A DNA stretch of 64,000 bases, from the NCBI RefSeq assembly GCF_900104055.1, contig NZ_FNJQ01000003.1:1-64000 (forward strand). The letters run 5' to 3'. A program made the translations under genes and the position numbers. Below the pieces are notes generated by a model. The model was given only the letters and a program-made list of their open reading frames with translations. It was not told the DNA's origin and did not search any database. The DNA is from Pseudoselenomonas ruminantium (lineage in GTDB: Bacteria > Bacillota > Negativicutes > Selenomonadales > Selenomonadaceae). Shown here piece by piece: positions 38,982 through 48,084 of the stretch. Numbering within the stretch: the stretch's first letter is position 1; each line of letters opens with the position of its first letter.

Positions 38982-39953
38982 TCAGTTCGTTCCCTTTACC
39001 TCATGTTTCCACTGCGAGTAGGTTTTAACAAATCCCTTCTGGCGGTTAGCCTGCACATATCCATAAAAATCCCGAATCTTTTGAGCACGTTTGCGCGTCT
39101 CCTCGGCTTTCCAGCCATTGCCGTCTCTTACGGCCAAAAGGTTTGTTCCCCCCAGGAGATATTGTCGTGCAGCCACATCGTCCAAGGCAACATCCGGATT
39201 GCGCAAGATGTCATAGAATATGGCAAAAGTGGTGGTGCGCCCGTGCCCGGCATGACAGTGGAAGTGAAGCCAGGCATTTTTCGGCAGCTTTTTATAGAAG
39301 TCCATGAACGCATCAATATTATCATCCGTAGGGGCGGCCTGATCTACGACAGGAATTCGCTTATAGTGCATGCCGAATCGTGCCGCAACGGCTTCTTCCG
39401 TCTCCACGGATTCGACTTTGACCGTACTGGCCGGAAACAGCTTCGTATCCGTTTTGCCCAGCGGAACAAAAGTTATTTCCTTCCCGACTATGGACTGCAA
39501 AAGTTCTTTCTCCACCTGTGAAACGGCAGCACTGCTAAGATTGCGATTGCCATGATTTCCCTTCATATAAAGACTCACGGGGATTTCTCCATTGACAAAA
39601 CCATGAGACTCCTTGCGCAGATCCACCACGTAAATATCTGCGTTCTTTCCAGCATGTTTACGAATCTTTTCCCCAATCAAGGAGAGACCGGAAGCAGAAA
39701 ACTCGGCACTGGCGGAGCATCTCAACCTATCCAGCCCCTGACGGCTGGGCGCAGGATTGACGGATTGAGCGAAGTCATCGCTCATAAAGCGCAGGCTGCG
39801 CGGCAATACGGCTCCATACTTTGCATCCAGCCGCCACTGAACCTCCGGCTTTTTTGCCCCAGCCTGAGCCGTTGCCATAAGGAAAAGCAGCAGACAGCAA
39901 AGGGGCACCAGAACATAGCCGCCATATTTTTTCATATTCCTATTTCCCAACAT
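38982..39953 (-). CDS. phyA: Cysteine phytase (protein-tyrosine-phosphatase-like inositol polyphosphatase)
   Basis: 323 aa from ATG 39953, where GAGGGGGGG gives a good site. Signal peptide to about residue 33. The P-loop HCHAGHGRTTT has nucleophile Cys233 and Arg239; Asp204 in PVVDQAAPTDDNID is in the place of the general acid loop. Length and layout match the Selenomonas ruminantium PhyA-type enzymes, in which the loop reads HCEAGVGRTT. It removes phosphates from phytate in the periplasm or outside. The two changed loop residues (His for Glu and His for Val) may shift activity. Strong terminator downstream. Confidence 0.9.
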   Translation of the reverse strand: MLGNRNMKKYGGYVLVPLCCLLLFLMATAQAGAKKPEVQWRLDAKYGAVLPRSLRFMSDDFAQSVNPAPSRQGLDRLRCSASAEFSASGLSLIGEKIRKHAGKNADIYVVDLRKESHGFVNGEIPVSLYMKGNHGNRNLSSAAVSQVEKELLQSIVGKEITFVPLGKTDTKLFPASTVKVESVETEEAVAARFGMHYKRIPVVDQAAPTDDNIDAFMDFYKKLPKNAWLHFHCHAGHGRTTTFAIFYDILRNPDVALDDVAARQYLLGGTNLLAVRDGNGWKAEETRKRAQKIRDFYGYVQANRQKGFVKTYSQWKHEVKGTN

Positions 39954-40086
39954 ACCAAATCCCCCCCTCATCACATTTATGTATGCACTAGCGAGAAATG
40001 TATTACAGCGGAACACGTATTTCTATCTTCATTATTATACCATAATTATCCTTCTTTTTCACAATCATATAATACGGATACCGGCA

Positions 40087-41391
40087 TCAAGAAATCCTTT
40101 GTTCTTTTATGTTCTTGTCTGCATAATTCAGCAGCCCATTATTCTGGGCAATGCTTCCCAGATAACGGCAGCTGGGCTTTACGGTGCGGCGCATGTTCTC
40201 CCGGTCCACGGCAATCAGGCCGAAGTGTTTGTCAAAGCCCATGGCCCATTCCAGATTGTCCAAGCTACTCCAGTAGATATAGCCCAACAGGGGCACGCCG
40301 TCCTTGATGGCGCTATGCAGGCCAGCAATTGCTTCGCGGATAAAGTCAATACGGCGGTCATCGTCCTGCGTTGCGATGCCGTTTTCCGTCACCATCACGG
40401 GCAGGCCCGTTTCCTTATATACGCGGCGCACCACGGAGCTGACGGCTTCGGGGCAATAGGGGTAACCGCATTCGGTGAGTTCTTCTTTCTCGCCATGGGG
40501 CACGCGGCCTTTGGCGTCGTAGATTTCCCGCTCATAGTTCTGCACGGCAGCAAAGTCGGCATTCATATAGATATCCTTGTACTGGCCGAAATAGCTCTGC
40601 CAGACTTTGTCTGCCACCTTCTCCCCACCACGCACAGCACAGACATCGGAGAGAGCAAGGCTCACGCCGACCTTGGCCTGCGGAGCATATTCCCGGGCCG
40701 CCTTCACGGCTTCGTTATGGGCCTGCCGGATGATTTCGATATGCTCCGGCTCAGAGGCCATATGGATGGTGAAATAATGGTCCAAATCCGTGCCGCAGGC
40801 CTTAGCAGCCTGTTCACGCCATTCGGGCGCCGTCCAGCCTTCGGCAGCCATGCCGATGGGCGGCACGAAATTCCACTCGGCAAAGAGCTGTTTGAGCATG
40901 GTGGCGATATTGATCTCATTCATGGTGATGATATAGGGGATGTGCTTACCTAAAGCCTTGAGCACATAACGGGCATAGCGGCCAAAGTAATAAGGCGTCT
41001 TCTCTCCCTTCCAGCCGCCGTATTTCATCAGCCACTGCGGGCTCGTGAAATGATGGAGCGTTACCACCGGCGTCAGGCCATGTTCCTCACAGGCGGCAAG
41101 CACATCGGCATAGTGGGCAATAGCTTCGGCAGGAAATTCGCCTTCGCGCGGCTCGATGCGCGCCCACTCAATCGAGAATCGGTAAGCTTTGAGCCCGGCA
41201 CCGGCCATCAGCGCAATATCCTCGCGATAATGCCGATAATGGTCGCAGGTCCTGTCGGATTTATCCTTGTAGATGGAGCCTTCCACATGCTCCTCAGCCC
41301 AGATATCGGCGTGCGTGTTCATGCTCTCCACCTGATGGGCCGCCGTAGCGCTGCCCCAAATAAAGTTTTCCGGAAAAATCAAGTCCTTCAT
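40087..41391 (-). CDS. GH1 family beta-glucosidase
   Basis: 434 aa. GH1 signatures: N-terminal FPENFIWGSATAAHQVES, acid/base Glu159 in TMNEIN and nucleophile Glu336 in VTENG, with the aglycone-site Trp in YIYWSSLDNLEWAMG. The acid/base motif is NEI rather than the usual NEP. No signal peptide, so it acts on imported disaccharides or glycosides in the cytosol. It is the last gene of the MFS-porin-GH3-pgmB-GH1 series, 51 bp after pgmB. Confidence 0.9.
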   Translation of the reverse strand: MKDLIFPENFIWGSATAAHQVESMNTHADIWAEEHVEGSIYKDKSDRTCDHYRHYREDIALMAGAGLKAYRFSIEWARIEPREGEFPAEAIAHYADVLAACEEHGLTPVVTLHHFTSPQWLMKYGGWKGEKTPYYFGRYARYVLKALGKHIPYIITMNEINIATMLKQLFAEWNFVPPIGMAAEGWTAPEWREQAAKACGTDLDHYFTIHMASEPEHIEIIRQAHNEAVKAAREYAPQAKVGVSLALSDVCAVRGGEKVADKVWQSYFGQYKDIYMNADFAAVQNYEREIYDAKGRVPHGEKEELTECGYPYCPEAVSSVVRRVYKETGLPVMVTENGIATQDDDRRIDFIREAIAGLHSAIKDGVPLLGYIYWSSLDNLEWAMGFDKHFGLIAVDRENMRRTVKPSCRYLGSIAQNNGLLNYADKNIKEQRIS

Positions 41392-41442
41392 CTTCTATCA
41401 TCCTTTCTGTTATCATTCAAAAGCTTCAATATATTATATTCG

Positions 41443-42084
41443 TCAGGCAATAATCCGCAGTAAATCGCTGATTTCGGCTATGGCATAGGTAATCCGAGGG
41501 GATTTGGCGGCCTCACCGATGCCGGCCACGGGCATGCCGGCGTTGCAGCCGGCGTTTACGCCCGCTGCGGCGTCTTCTACGACCAGGCATGTTTCCGGTT
41601 TGGCACCTAACTTCTGCGCAGCCAGCAGGAAAACTTCGGGATCCGGTTTGCTTTTGGTGATTTCCGTACCGTCGGCAATGGCATCGAACGCGTTTTCCAA
41701 ACCAACCTGCTTTAAGATGCGCATGGTATTCTTGCTCGAAGAACCCACGGCGATATGCACGTCTTTCTGTCGCAGATCCAGTAGGGTTTCCCGCACGCCC
41801 TTCAGCGTGTCGGCACTTGTCAGCTGCCCCAAAAGCTGCTGATAGTACGTATTCTTGCGCTGGGCTAGCGCTTCTTTTTCGGCCTGCGTATATTTTTTCC
41901 CAGCCCGCTCCAGGATGATGTCAAGGCTCTCCATACGGGAAACGCCCCGCAGGCGGTTGTTGATGGCGCGGTCAAAATAGATGCCTTCTTCATCGGCAAT
42001 CTTCTGCCAAGCCTGATAGTGGTATTCGTCAGTGGACACCAGCACACCGTCCAGATCAAAGATTATATTTTCGTAACGCATCAT
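41443..42084 (-). CDS. pgmB: Beta-phosphoglucomutase
   Basis: 213 aa HAD-superfamily protein. Nucleophile motif FDLDGVLVSTDEYHYQAW with the second Asp and the following His/Trp typical of PgmB, cap segment NNRLRGVSRMESLDIIL, GSSSKN, and metal motif VEDAAAGVNAG. It converts beta-glucose 1-phosphate to glucose 6-phosphate. The gene begins 6 bp after the GH3 stop; GAGGTGAA precedes ATG 42084 and ATG 42081. Its presence requires a source of beta-glucose 1-phosphate (see finding on the GH3). Confidence 0.9.
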   Translation of the reverse strand: MMRYENIIFDLDGVLVSTDEYHYQAWQKIADEEGIYFDRAINNRLRGVSRMESLDIILERAGKKYTQAEKEALAQRKNTYYQQLLGQLTSADTLKGVRETLLDLRQKDVHIAVGSSSKNTMRILKQVGLENAFDAIADGTEITKSKPDPEVFLLAAQKLGAKPETCLVVEDAAAGVNAGCNAGMPVAGIGEAAKSPRITYAIAEISDLLRIIA

Positions 42085-42090
42085 TTCACC

Positions 42091-43800
42091 TCAAAATTTT
42101 GTCTGCCACATGCCACAGAAAGGATCGATGGGGCTATGCCCCTTGAACTCGCTTTGACCGGTCAATTTCTTGACAATTGCCTGCAGCATCGAAGGGGAGG
42201 CCGTATAGCCGTTGACCAAGGTCTTCAGCGCCGGAATATCCTGCAGGATGTAGGGAGAACCGACAGCTACGCCAATCACAGGCAAGTCATAGATAAACCA
42301 GGGCATATTGGAAGCCATGGGCCAGTTCCATTCCATGCGCAGGGTGCTCTTGTTGCTGGCCGGTTCGATATTGGCATAGTAGATTATCGCATCATACTGC
42401 TTGATGATATCTTCCCGCTTGATATCGATATAGGCAAAGCGCAGGGCTTCCTTGTCAAAAACATCCACGCTGAATCCGGCTTCTTCCAGCAGCTTCCGGA
42501 ACAGCTTGGCACTGCCATTGCCAAAGTAACCCCATTCATCGCCGAAAACATAGAGCAGCAGGCGTTTTTGTTTGGCGGGATTCAGCGGCAGGGCCTGCTG
42601 GGTATCCTTGACCAAAGTCACGGCCTTGTCGGCAGCCTCGTCAACCCAGGCCTTGAACTCCTGCCGGGACAAAACTTCGGCAATCGCCTCCTTGCCCGCA
42701 ACCAATGTGCCTGCCTGCTGTTTAGCGGGCAATTGCAGATGGGCTTTGAGCGCCAGGATGCGAGTGACGGCTTCATCGAGCCGCGCTTCGGTCAGGATAC
42801 CATTTTCCAGCCCCGCCTCCATAAACTTAAAGTCTTCTTCCATATTGCGGTTGAAGAGGAACATATCACAGCCGGCGGCAATGGCCCGGGGCACGGCCTC
42901 CCGGCGGCTCATGGCATTGGTGAAACCGCCCATAGGCGTTGCGTCCGTGATGATCAGGCCGTTGAAGCCCAAGTGCTCACGCAGAAGTCCCTGCAAAAGT
43001 TCCGGGGAAAGCGTAGCGGGCAGCAAGTCCGCCAATTCCAGCTCAGGATTCAGCGCCATCTGCCAGGCCGGCTGCAGGATATGGCCGACCATGACTGACT
43101 CGGCCCCCTCGGCAATCAGCTGACGGTAGATTTCGCCGTAGGTTGCATCCCATTCCTCCACCGAACAGGAATTGATGGTGGGATGCAGATGCTGGTCGCG
43201 GTAATCCATGCCGTCGCCAGGGAAGTGCTTGATGGCCACAGCCATGCCTTCCTCCTGCACGCCGCGGGTAAAGGCTTTGCTCATGCGGATAACGGTATCC
43301 GTATCGTCCCCATAGGTGCGCACATTGGTGATGGGATTGAGGTAATTGACATTCCGGTCCACGATCGGGGAAAACGCCCAGTTACAGCCTGTCACCTTCC
43401 CTTCAGCCGCAGAGACCTTGCCCAGATGATAGGCATGCACATCCTCCCCCGTGGCTGCCATGGCCATAGGATAACCAAAGTAAGTGCCCTCGGTCATCAC
43501 GCCATTACCGCCAGCCTCGAGATTAGCCGCCAGCAGCAGCGGTACCGGCGATTTTTCCTGCAGGAAGCGCTGGGCTTCCTGGATTTCCTCGCCGGGCAGG
43601 GCGCGGAACATCATGCCGCCGGGCTGCAGGGTATCGAGCACCTCCTGCAGGGCCTCTTTATCGGGACCGGGCGCAATCGGACAAAAGAGCTGACCGATCT
43701 TTTCTTTTACGGTCATTTGGGCTAAAGTCTCCTCCACCCAGCGGACATCCTCATCCGTCAGATTGAAGGGTTTTGCTTTCAGGTTGATTTTCTGGGTCAT
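42091..43800 (-). CDS. GH3 family glycosidase, NagZ-like, possible phosphorylase
   Basis: 569 aa, no signal peptide. (alpha/beta)8 domain with KHFPGDG followed by DYRDQHLHP, which carries the Asp-His dyad of NagZ-type GH3 enzymes, and nucleophile region LIITDATPMGG. A second alpha/beta domain follows (about 370-569), as in longer NagZ relatives. Enzymes with this His dyad can use phosphate instead of water. The gene sits directly before pgmB in the same operon. Substrate: beta-glucosides or beta-N-acetylhexosaminides; the pgmB context favours glucosides. Confidence 0.8.
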   Translation of the reverse strand: MTQKINLKAKPFNLTDEDVRWVEETLAQMTVKEKIGQLFCPIAPGPDKEALQEVLDTLQPGGMMFRALPGEEIQEAQRFLQEKSPVPLLLAANLEAGGNGVMTEGTYFGYPMAMAATGEDVHAYHLGKVSAAEGKVTGCNWAFSPIVDRNVNYLNPITNVRTYGDDTDTVIRMSKAFTRGVQEEGMAVAIKHFPGDGMDYRDQHLHPTINSCSVEEWDATYGEIYRQLIAEGAESVMVGHILQPAWQMALNPELELADLLPATLSPELLQGLLREHLGFNGLIITDATPMGGFTNAMSRREAVPRAIAAGCDMFLFNRNMEEDFKFMEAGLENGILTEARLDEAVTRILALKAHLQLPAKQQAGTLVAGKEAIAEVLSRQEFKAWVDEAADKAVTLVKDTQQALPLNPAKQKRLLLYVFGDEWGYFGNGSAKLFRKLLEEAGFSVDVFDKEALRFAYIDIKREDIIKQYDAIIYYANIEPASNKSTLRMEWNWPMASNMPWFIYDLPVIGVAVGSPYILQDIPALKTLVNGYTASPSMLQAIVKKLTGQSEFKGHSPIDPFCGMWQTKF

Positions 43801-43825
43801 CGTAATTCCATCTTTCTACGTTTAA

Positions 43826-45256
43826 TCAAAATAACAGGGCAAAGTCCAAACGGAAGATCTTCTTCCGTACGCCGCCGGGAATCGTGTAACCATAGGGTGC
43901 AGAAGCATCTACGGTGCGGCCATACATATAGAACACATCAAAGATCGTATTGTTGACAGGCGACCACTGATAGCCGGCTACCCAGCCACGGAAGCCCTCG
44001 CCCAGGGTGCTGATATAGTCACCAATCATACCGCCGGAGCCACCGATAATCATGGCATCGGCCGGTGCATTGTACCAGGCTACAGTGTGTGCATGCTTGC
44101 CCTTGATGGGCGGCCAGGGATTGCCAAACTGCATCTGGACCTTATAGGCATTTCGGCTCACATCGGAGTTCGCATGCACCCAGTCGGCAATCAGGGTGTT
44201 ATCCTTCCAAAGCTGATGGTCAAAACCGAGTTCCACGAATCTTGTCCCCGTGCTCTCCCAGTTCCTATAGGGGAAAGCCTTGTCCCGGGTATTGGGCTTG
44301 GTCTGGAAAACACCCTTCACATTGGTTTTCGGCGTTAATTTATAATCGAGTTCCAAAGACCAGAAATCCTCATTGAACAGTGCCGGGTGCAGATTGTGGG
44401 AACTCAGGTTATTGGTGAATTCATTATCCGTATCGGCTTCAATGGAAGTAACCGGCTTGTACTGAGCCAAGGTCACCCGGCCGCTCAGACGCTTGCCCTT
44501 GCCAAAGCCCACTTCCACGCCCTGGATCTTCTCATCGTTGAACATCAGGCCATAGCCCATCGTCGTCGCATAGCGGCCCACTTTGAGGCTGTAGCCCCGA
44601 TTGTTATAATCCACCCACTGCAGGGCACCCAGGTTGGTATAGTCCGCCTGCTCGGCCTTGAAGCTGCGGTTATAGGTGGTGCTCAGGGTAATCATCGTGT
44701 GCTTGTCAAAATGATACTGGGTATCCACGGACAGCTGAGTGGTTTTCTTCATCACCGGATCGCTGGATACCGCCATGCCCTTGACATGGTCATAACGGGT
44801 GCCGAAATAGCCGTGGAACTGTACTTTATCCACCTTTTTCTTGAGTTCCTCAATCTGGGCGCCGATATTTTTGAGTTCCTTCGTGTATTCATCCTGCAAA
44901 GCCTGGATGATGATCTTCTGCTGCGCATCGACAGTTTCCATTTTGTCCATGGCGCGGGAGATGATCACGGCCATCTCATAGCGGGTAAGGTTCCTGTCCC
45001 CCTCGAACATGCCATTGTCAAAACCTTCCACGAGCCCGGCCTCTGTCAGCTGCTTCACCGCCTGATAGGACCAATGTCCTGCCTTGACATCGGCGGGAGC
45101 CTTTTTCTGCTTCTTCCCGTTAAGTTCCGCCTCAACCTTGGCATTGTTCTCCGCCGCCAGCTGCAGGGCTTTATCGTTTAAAACTTCGGCATTTGCCGTG
45201 CCGTTCACACCGGATAATAATAGTAAAGAGATACCGAAAAGTGCCGCCTTCTTCAT
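43826..45256 (-). CDS. SLH-domain outer-membrane porin (OmpM-like)
   Basis: 476 aa from ATG 45256. Signal peptide ending ANA, then an SLH domain (about residues 45-100; VKAGHWSYQAVKQLTEAGLV, TRYEMAVIISRAMDKM), a coiled coil (about 105-140; IGAQIEELKKKVDKVQ) and a beta-barrel of roughly 330 residues ending in phenylalanine (DFALLF). This arrangement is specific to Negativicutes, where the SLH domain tethers the outer membrane to polyamine-modified peptidoglycan. Placed in a sugar operon, it probably admits the glycosides. Confidence 0.9.
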   Translation of the reverse strand: MKKAALFGISLLLLSGVNGTANAEVLNDKALQLAAENNAKVEAELNGKKQKKAPADVKAGHWSYQAVKQLTEAGLVEGFDNGMFEGDRNLTRYEMAVIISRAMDKMETVDAQQKIIIQALQDEYTKELKNIGAQIEELKKKVDKVQFHGYFGTRYDHVKGMAVSSDPVMKKTTQLSVDTQYHFDKHTMITLSTTYNRSFKAEQADYTNLGALQWVDYNNRGYSLKVGRYATTMGYGLMFNDEKIQGVEVGFGKGKRLSGRVTLAQYKPVTSIEADTDNEFTNNLSSHNLHPALFNEDFWSLELDYKLTPKTNVKGVFQTKPNTRDKAFPYRNWESTGTRFVELGFDHQLWKDNTLIADWVHANSDVSRNAYKVQMQFGNPWPPIKGKHAHTVAWYNAPADAMIIGGSGGMIGDYISTLGEGFRGWVAGYQWSPVNNTIFDVFYMYGRTVDASAPYGYTIPGGVRKKIFRLDFALLF

Positions 45257-45299
45257 AACTCTCACCCTCATATATATTCATATATTGATATTTCTGCCG

Positions 45300-45321
45300 A
45301 GCCTTCCCCCAAGGGAAGGCT
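45300..45321. repeat. Intercistronic hairpin between MFS and porin genes
   Basis: AGCCTTCCC (45300-45308) / GGGAAGGCT (45313-45321), 9 bp perfect with a CCAA loop, no T run. Such stem-loops often protect upstream mRNA or set different expression of neighbours. Confidence 0.6.
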
Positions 45322-45326
45322 TCTGC

Positions 45327-46640
45327 TTATGCTTTGGCTAGTTCAGCGTCTGACTCCGCAGCAGGCTTTTTTCCTGCATCGACTTCCGGTATCGGAATCA
45401 CAGCCAGGAAGGAAATGATTGAGCAGACCGACAAGAGGATAAAGAAGAAGGTATAACCGTCATCCCCGAGCAGGCTGACACCAAGGGCAATCAGCATAGG
45501 AGCGACGAAGTTGACCAGCGAAGAGGCCAGATTGGTGGTGATATTCATAATGGCAATATCCTTGCCCGCATTTTCCTTGCTGGGCAGGATGCGGTTGACC
45601 AGTGCGTTGTCCACAGCGTTATAGAGGCCGAAACCGAAATTGAAGACGAAGTAGCCAGCAATCACGGTCCAAAGATCCGTGGCAAAGGCGAAGAGTATCA
45701 GGCAGACGCCGGTAATCAGGGATGCACCCATCACAAAAGGCTTCTGCTTGCGGAATTTATCCGAGAGCCAGCCGCCGGCCATGCCCGCAATTACCATCAG
45801 CATGATAGAAGCGCCCGTATAGGAGCCGATTTCAAAGACCTCTGCTTCGGACAGATGGAAGCGCGCCACATAGAAGAGCGTCAGCATGGTCAGGCCGGCA
45901 TTGGAGAAGTTGATGAATAATTTTGTCAGCATGGCCCAGGTATACTCAGGATATTTCTTGAAGGACGGATAGACATTCTTGAGACCGCCTTTGAAGGGAT
46001 TCATTGCCCCGGATTTTTCCTGCATATGGGCAGCCGGAATATAGGTATCCTTGACGAGCAGCGCTACCAAGAGGCCAGCCAACAGCTGCACGCCGGAAAC
46101 CACGGCAATCTTAAGTGCCACCGGTGTAGCCGCATAGATGCCGATGATGATGGAACCGCTCATGACAAAGATCGGAGCGGCCGAACTCATGATGCCCGAA
46201 GCTCGGCCGAAGCGAGCTTCTTCCACCTGCTCCGGAATCATGGCAAAGCAGGACAGGGAAACCATGCCATAGAAGAACTGGGCAATGCACCAGGAGGCTA
46301 CGAGCTGTGCCATGGTCTCCGCATAGGACAGCCCCATCATGCTGATAAAGGCACCGATGGAACCAACGACAATCCAGAAACGGCGGCGTCCCATCTTCAC
46401 ATGGGTCTTATCGGCAATCATGCCCCCCAACGGCGTCAGTACCACAATGGCCAGACTGGCAATCCCGGAAGCAACCCCGAAGGCACTGGTCGTGGCCTCC
46501 GGCCCCACGATGCTCATGATCTTGAACTGTATGAGACCAAACATCAACAGCACCAGCGGTGCAATGGCCGTGCCAACCCCTAAAACCATGGCTGCCATCA
46601 GCCGGTAAAACGGCGTTTTATTCCATTTGATCGTATCCAT
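45327..46640 (-). CDS. MFS transporter, GPH-like sugar symporter
   Basis: 437 aa. About twelve membrane helices with short loops; PLGGMIADKTHVKMGRRRFW is the GPH/MFS motif-A equivalent (loop 2-3), with GGWLSDKFRKQKPF its counterpart. It ends with a hydrophilic tail. First gene of the series reading to GH1, immediately downstream of an AraC-type promoter. Predicted uptake of a disaccharide or glycoside. Confidence 0.85.
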   Translation of the reverse strand: MDTIKWNKTPFYRLMAAMVLGVGTAIAPLVLLMFGLIQFKIMSIVGPEATTSAFGVASGIASLAIVVLTPLGGMIADKTHVKMGRRRFWIVVGSIGAFISMMGLSYAETMAQLVASWCIAQFFYGMVSLSCFAMIPEQVEEARFGRASGIMSSAAPIFVMSGSIIIGIYAATPVALKIAVVSGVQLLAGLLVALLVKDTYIPAAHMQEKSGAMNPFKGGLKNVYPSFKKYPEYTWAMLTKLFINFSNAGLTMLTLFYVARFHLSEAEVFEIGSYTGASIMLMVIAGMAGGWLSDKFRKQKPFVMGASLITGVCLILFAFATDLWTVIAGYFVFNFGFGLYNAVDNALVNRILPSKENAGKDIAIMNITTNLASSLVNFVAPMLIALGVSLLGDDGYTFFFILLSVCSIISFLAVIPIPEVDAGKKPAAESDAELAKA

Positions 46641-46781
46641 AAAGCTTTCTCCCCCTAAGATAGGCTGTTCTTTTGCAGAATTTGCCCATCACCGCGGATA
46701 ATGGGCGCTAATCCTTTAAATCAGAATCGATTGTAACTCTTTCAAATTATCTGTCGATTCTTCCTCTACCTCACAGTCTAC

Positions 46782-46847
46782 ATTATAGCAAGGGATGAAG
46801 CCTTATACCATGTAGAGGTCTTATATAAATCCGACATATTTTTATAT
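46782..46847 (-). promoter_or_regulatory. AraC-dependent promoter of the glycoside operon
   Basis: Minus-strand -10 TATAAT (complement of 46782-46787) with a poor -35 (TGGTAT, complement of 46805-46810), typical of activated promoters. Directly upstream (46821-46847) lies TATAAAAATATGTCGG..., whose first 15 bases recur exactly at 50344-50358. The region 46641-46949 is otherwise only this divergent regulatory space. Confidence 0.65.
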
Positions 46848-46949
46848 CTGACGTTTTCAGGCGTTATTTTTTCTGTTATAATTGAATTGCTTATTTTTTT
46901 GTGCGTTTCTCTTTGTTTTTACCACTTTCTCGGGAGGTTTTATCCTGTT

Positions 46950-48080
46950 ATGATGCGTTATTTTACCACTGTGGCCAAAGTTCAAGCCGAAATCAGCCGT
47001 ATCTTTCATGAAACGGGCCGGCGCGCCAGCGTCCCTGAGGCGCTCTTGAACATCTATAATTCCGGCAAATATTTGGAACAGTTTCCGCCCCTGTCCGTGG
47101 ACAAGCTCTGGGACAGTCTCGATGACGAGGAATTCCTGCGCCACATAAACCAGCTGCCCATCGGCCTTGATCTCATCATCCAGAATGAAGCCGAAAACAA
47201 GAGCAACAAAGGCAATCCCGTCGGCGAAGACCTGATGTTCTCGCTGGGCAATGACCTGATTGTCTTCAAAGCCTTCAACTATATCAATATCGATACGCAT
47301 AAACACAACTTCTTTGAGATGGGCTATATTATGCGCGGGCATTGCCTGCTGACCGTGGAGCAGGAAACGCTCGATCTGCAGCCGGGGCAGTTCTACATCA
47401 TCGGCCCCAATGCCCGCCACTCCATCCAGATGGATGATGATGAATCCGTGCTCATCTGCATTGACATCCGCAAGAGCACCTTTGAGAACGCCTTCTTCAA
47501 TCTGATGGCCGGCGAGGACCTGCTCTCCTATTTCTTCCAGTCCATCCTCGCCCGCCCCGATTACCCGAACTACATCATCTTCACGAGCCAGAATGAGGAA
47601 AATATCCGCCGCCTGCTCAAGACCTTGATGATGGAAAGCTACTTGGGCGACAGCTATCACAATCTCTGCGGCATCAGTCTCGTCAACATCCTCATGTGTT
47701 ATATGCTGCGCCATTACAGCGATACCATCCAGTTCTACAGCTACGACTTCCTCTCCACCCGGGCACCGCTCATCATGCGCTATATCCAGACGCACTATCA
47801 GACCGTGTCCCTGCATGAGCTCTCCCAGGTCTTCCACTACAACGAAGCCTATCTTTCCACGCTGATCAGCAAAAATGCCGGCATGAACTTCTCCACCCTC
47901 TTGAACAAGCTCAAAACCGGCCGCGCCAAAAGCTATCTGGAAACCAGCAATATGAGCATACAAGAAATCAGCGAAGCTGTAGGCTACAGCTCCGCTGACC
48001 ACTTCTCCCGCACCTTCAAGCAATACTATGACTGCTCACCGCAAAAATACCGCACCAAATTCCGGACAGAAAAAGAATGA
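46950..48080 (+). CDS. AraC-family transcriptional activator
   Basis: 376 aa from ATG 46950 (GGGAGG rather far upstream). The N-terminal cupin sensor (about 90-200) has FNYINIDTHKHNFFEMGYIM and LDLQPGQFYIIGPNARHSI. The C-terminal double HTH reads LHELSQVFHYNEAYLSTLIS and SIQEISEAVGYSSADHFSRT followed by FKQYYDCSPQKYR, the AraC signature. Divergent from the glycoside operon, so it is its likely activator, responding to an imported sugar. Confidence 0.9.
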   Translation: MMRYFTTVAKVQAEISRIFHETGRRASVPEALLNIYNSGKYLEQFPPLSVDKLWDSLDDEEFLRHINQLPIGLDLIIQNEAENKSNKGNPVGEDLMFSLGNDLIVFKAFNYINIDTHKHNFFEMGYIMRGHCLLTVEQETLDLQPGQFYIIGPNARHSIQMDDDESVLICIDIRKSTFENAFFNLMAGEDLLSYFFQSILARPDYPNYIIFTSQNEENIRRLLKTLMMESYLGDSYHNLCGISLVNILMCYMLRHYSDTIQFYSYDFLSTRAPLIMRYIQTHYQTVSLHELSQVFHYNEAYLSTLISKNAGMNFSTLLNKLKTGRAKSYLETSNMSIQEISEAVGYSSADHFSRTFKQYYDCSPQKYRTKFRTEKE

Positions 48081-48084
48081 ATAA

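Noticed and set aside
46857-48023. Minus-strand open frame of 388 codons opposite the AraC gene
   Set aside because: Shadow frame; the plus strand has a full AraC signature.
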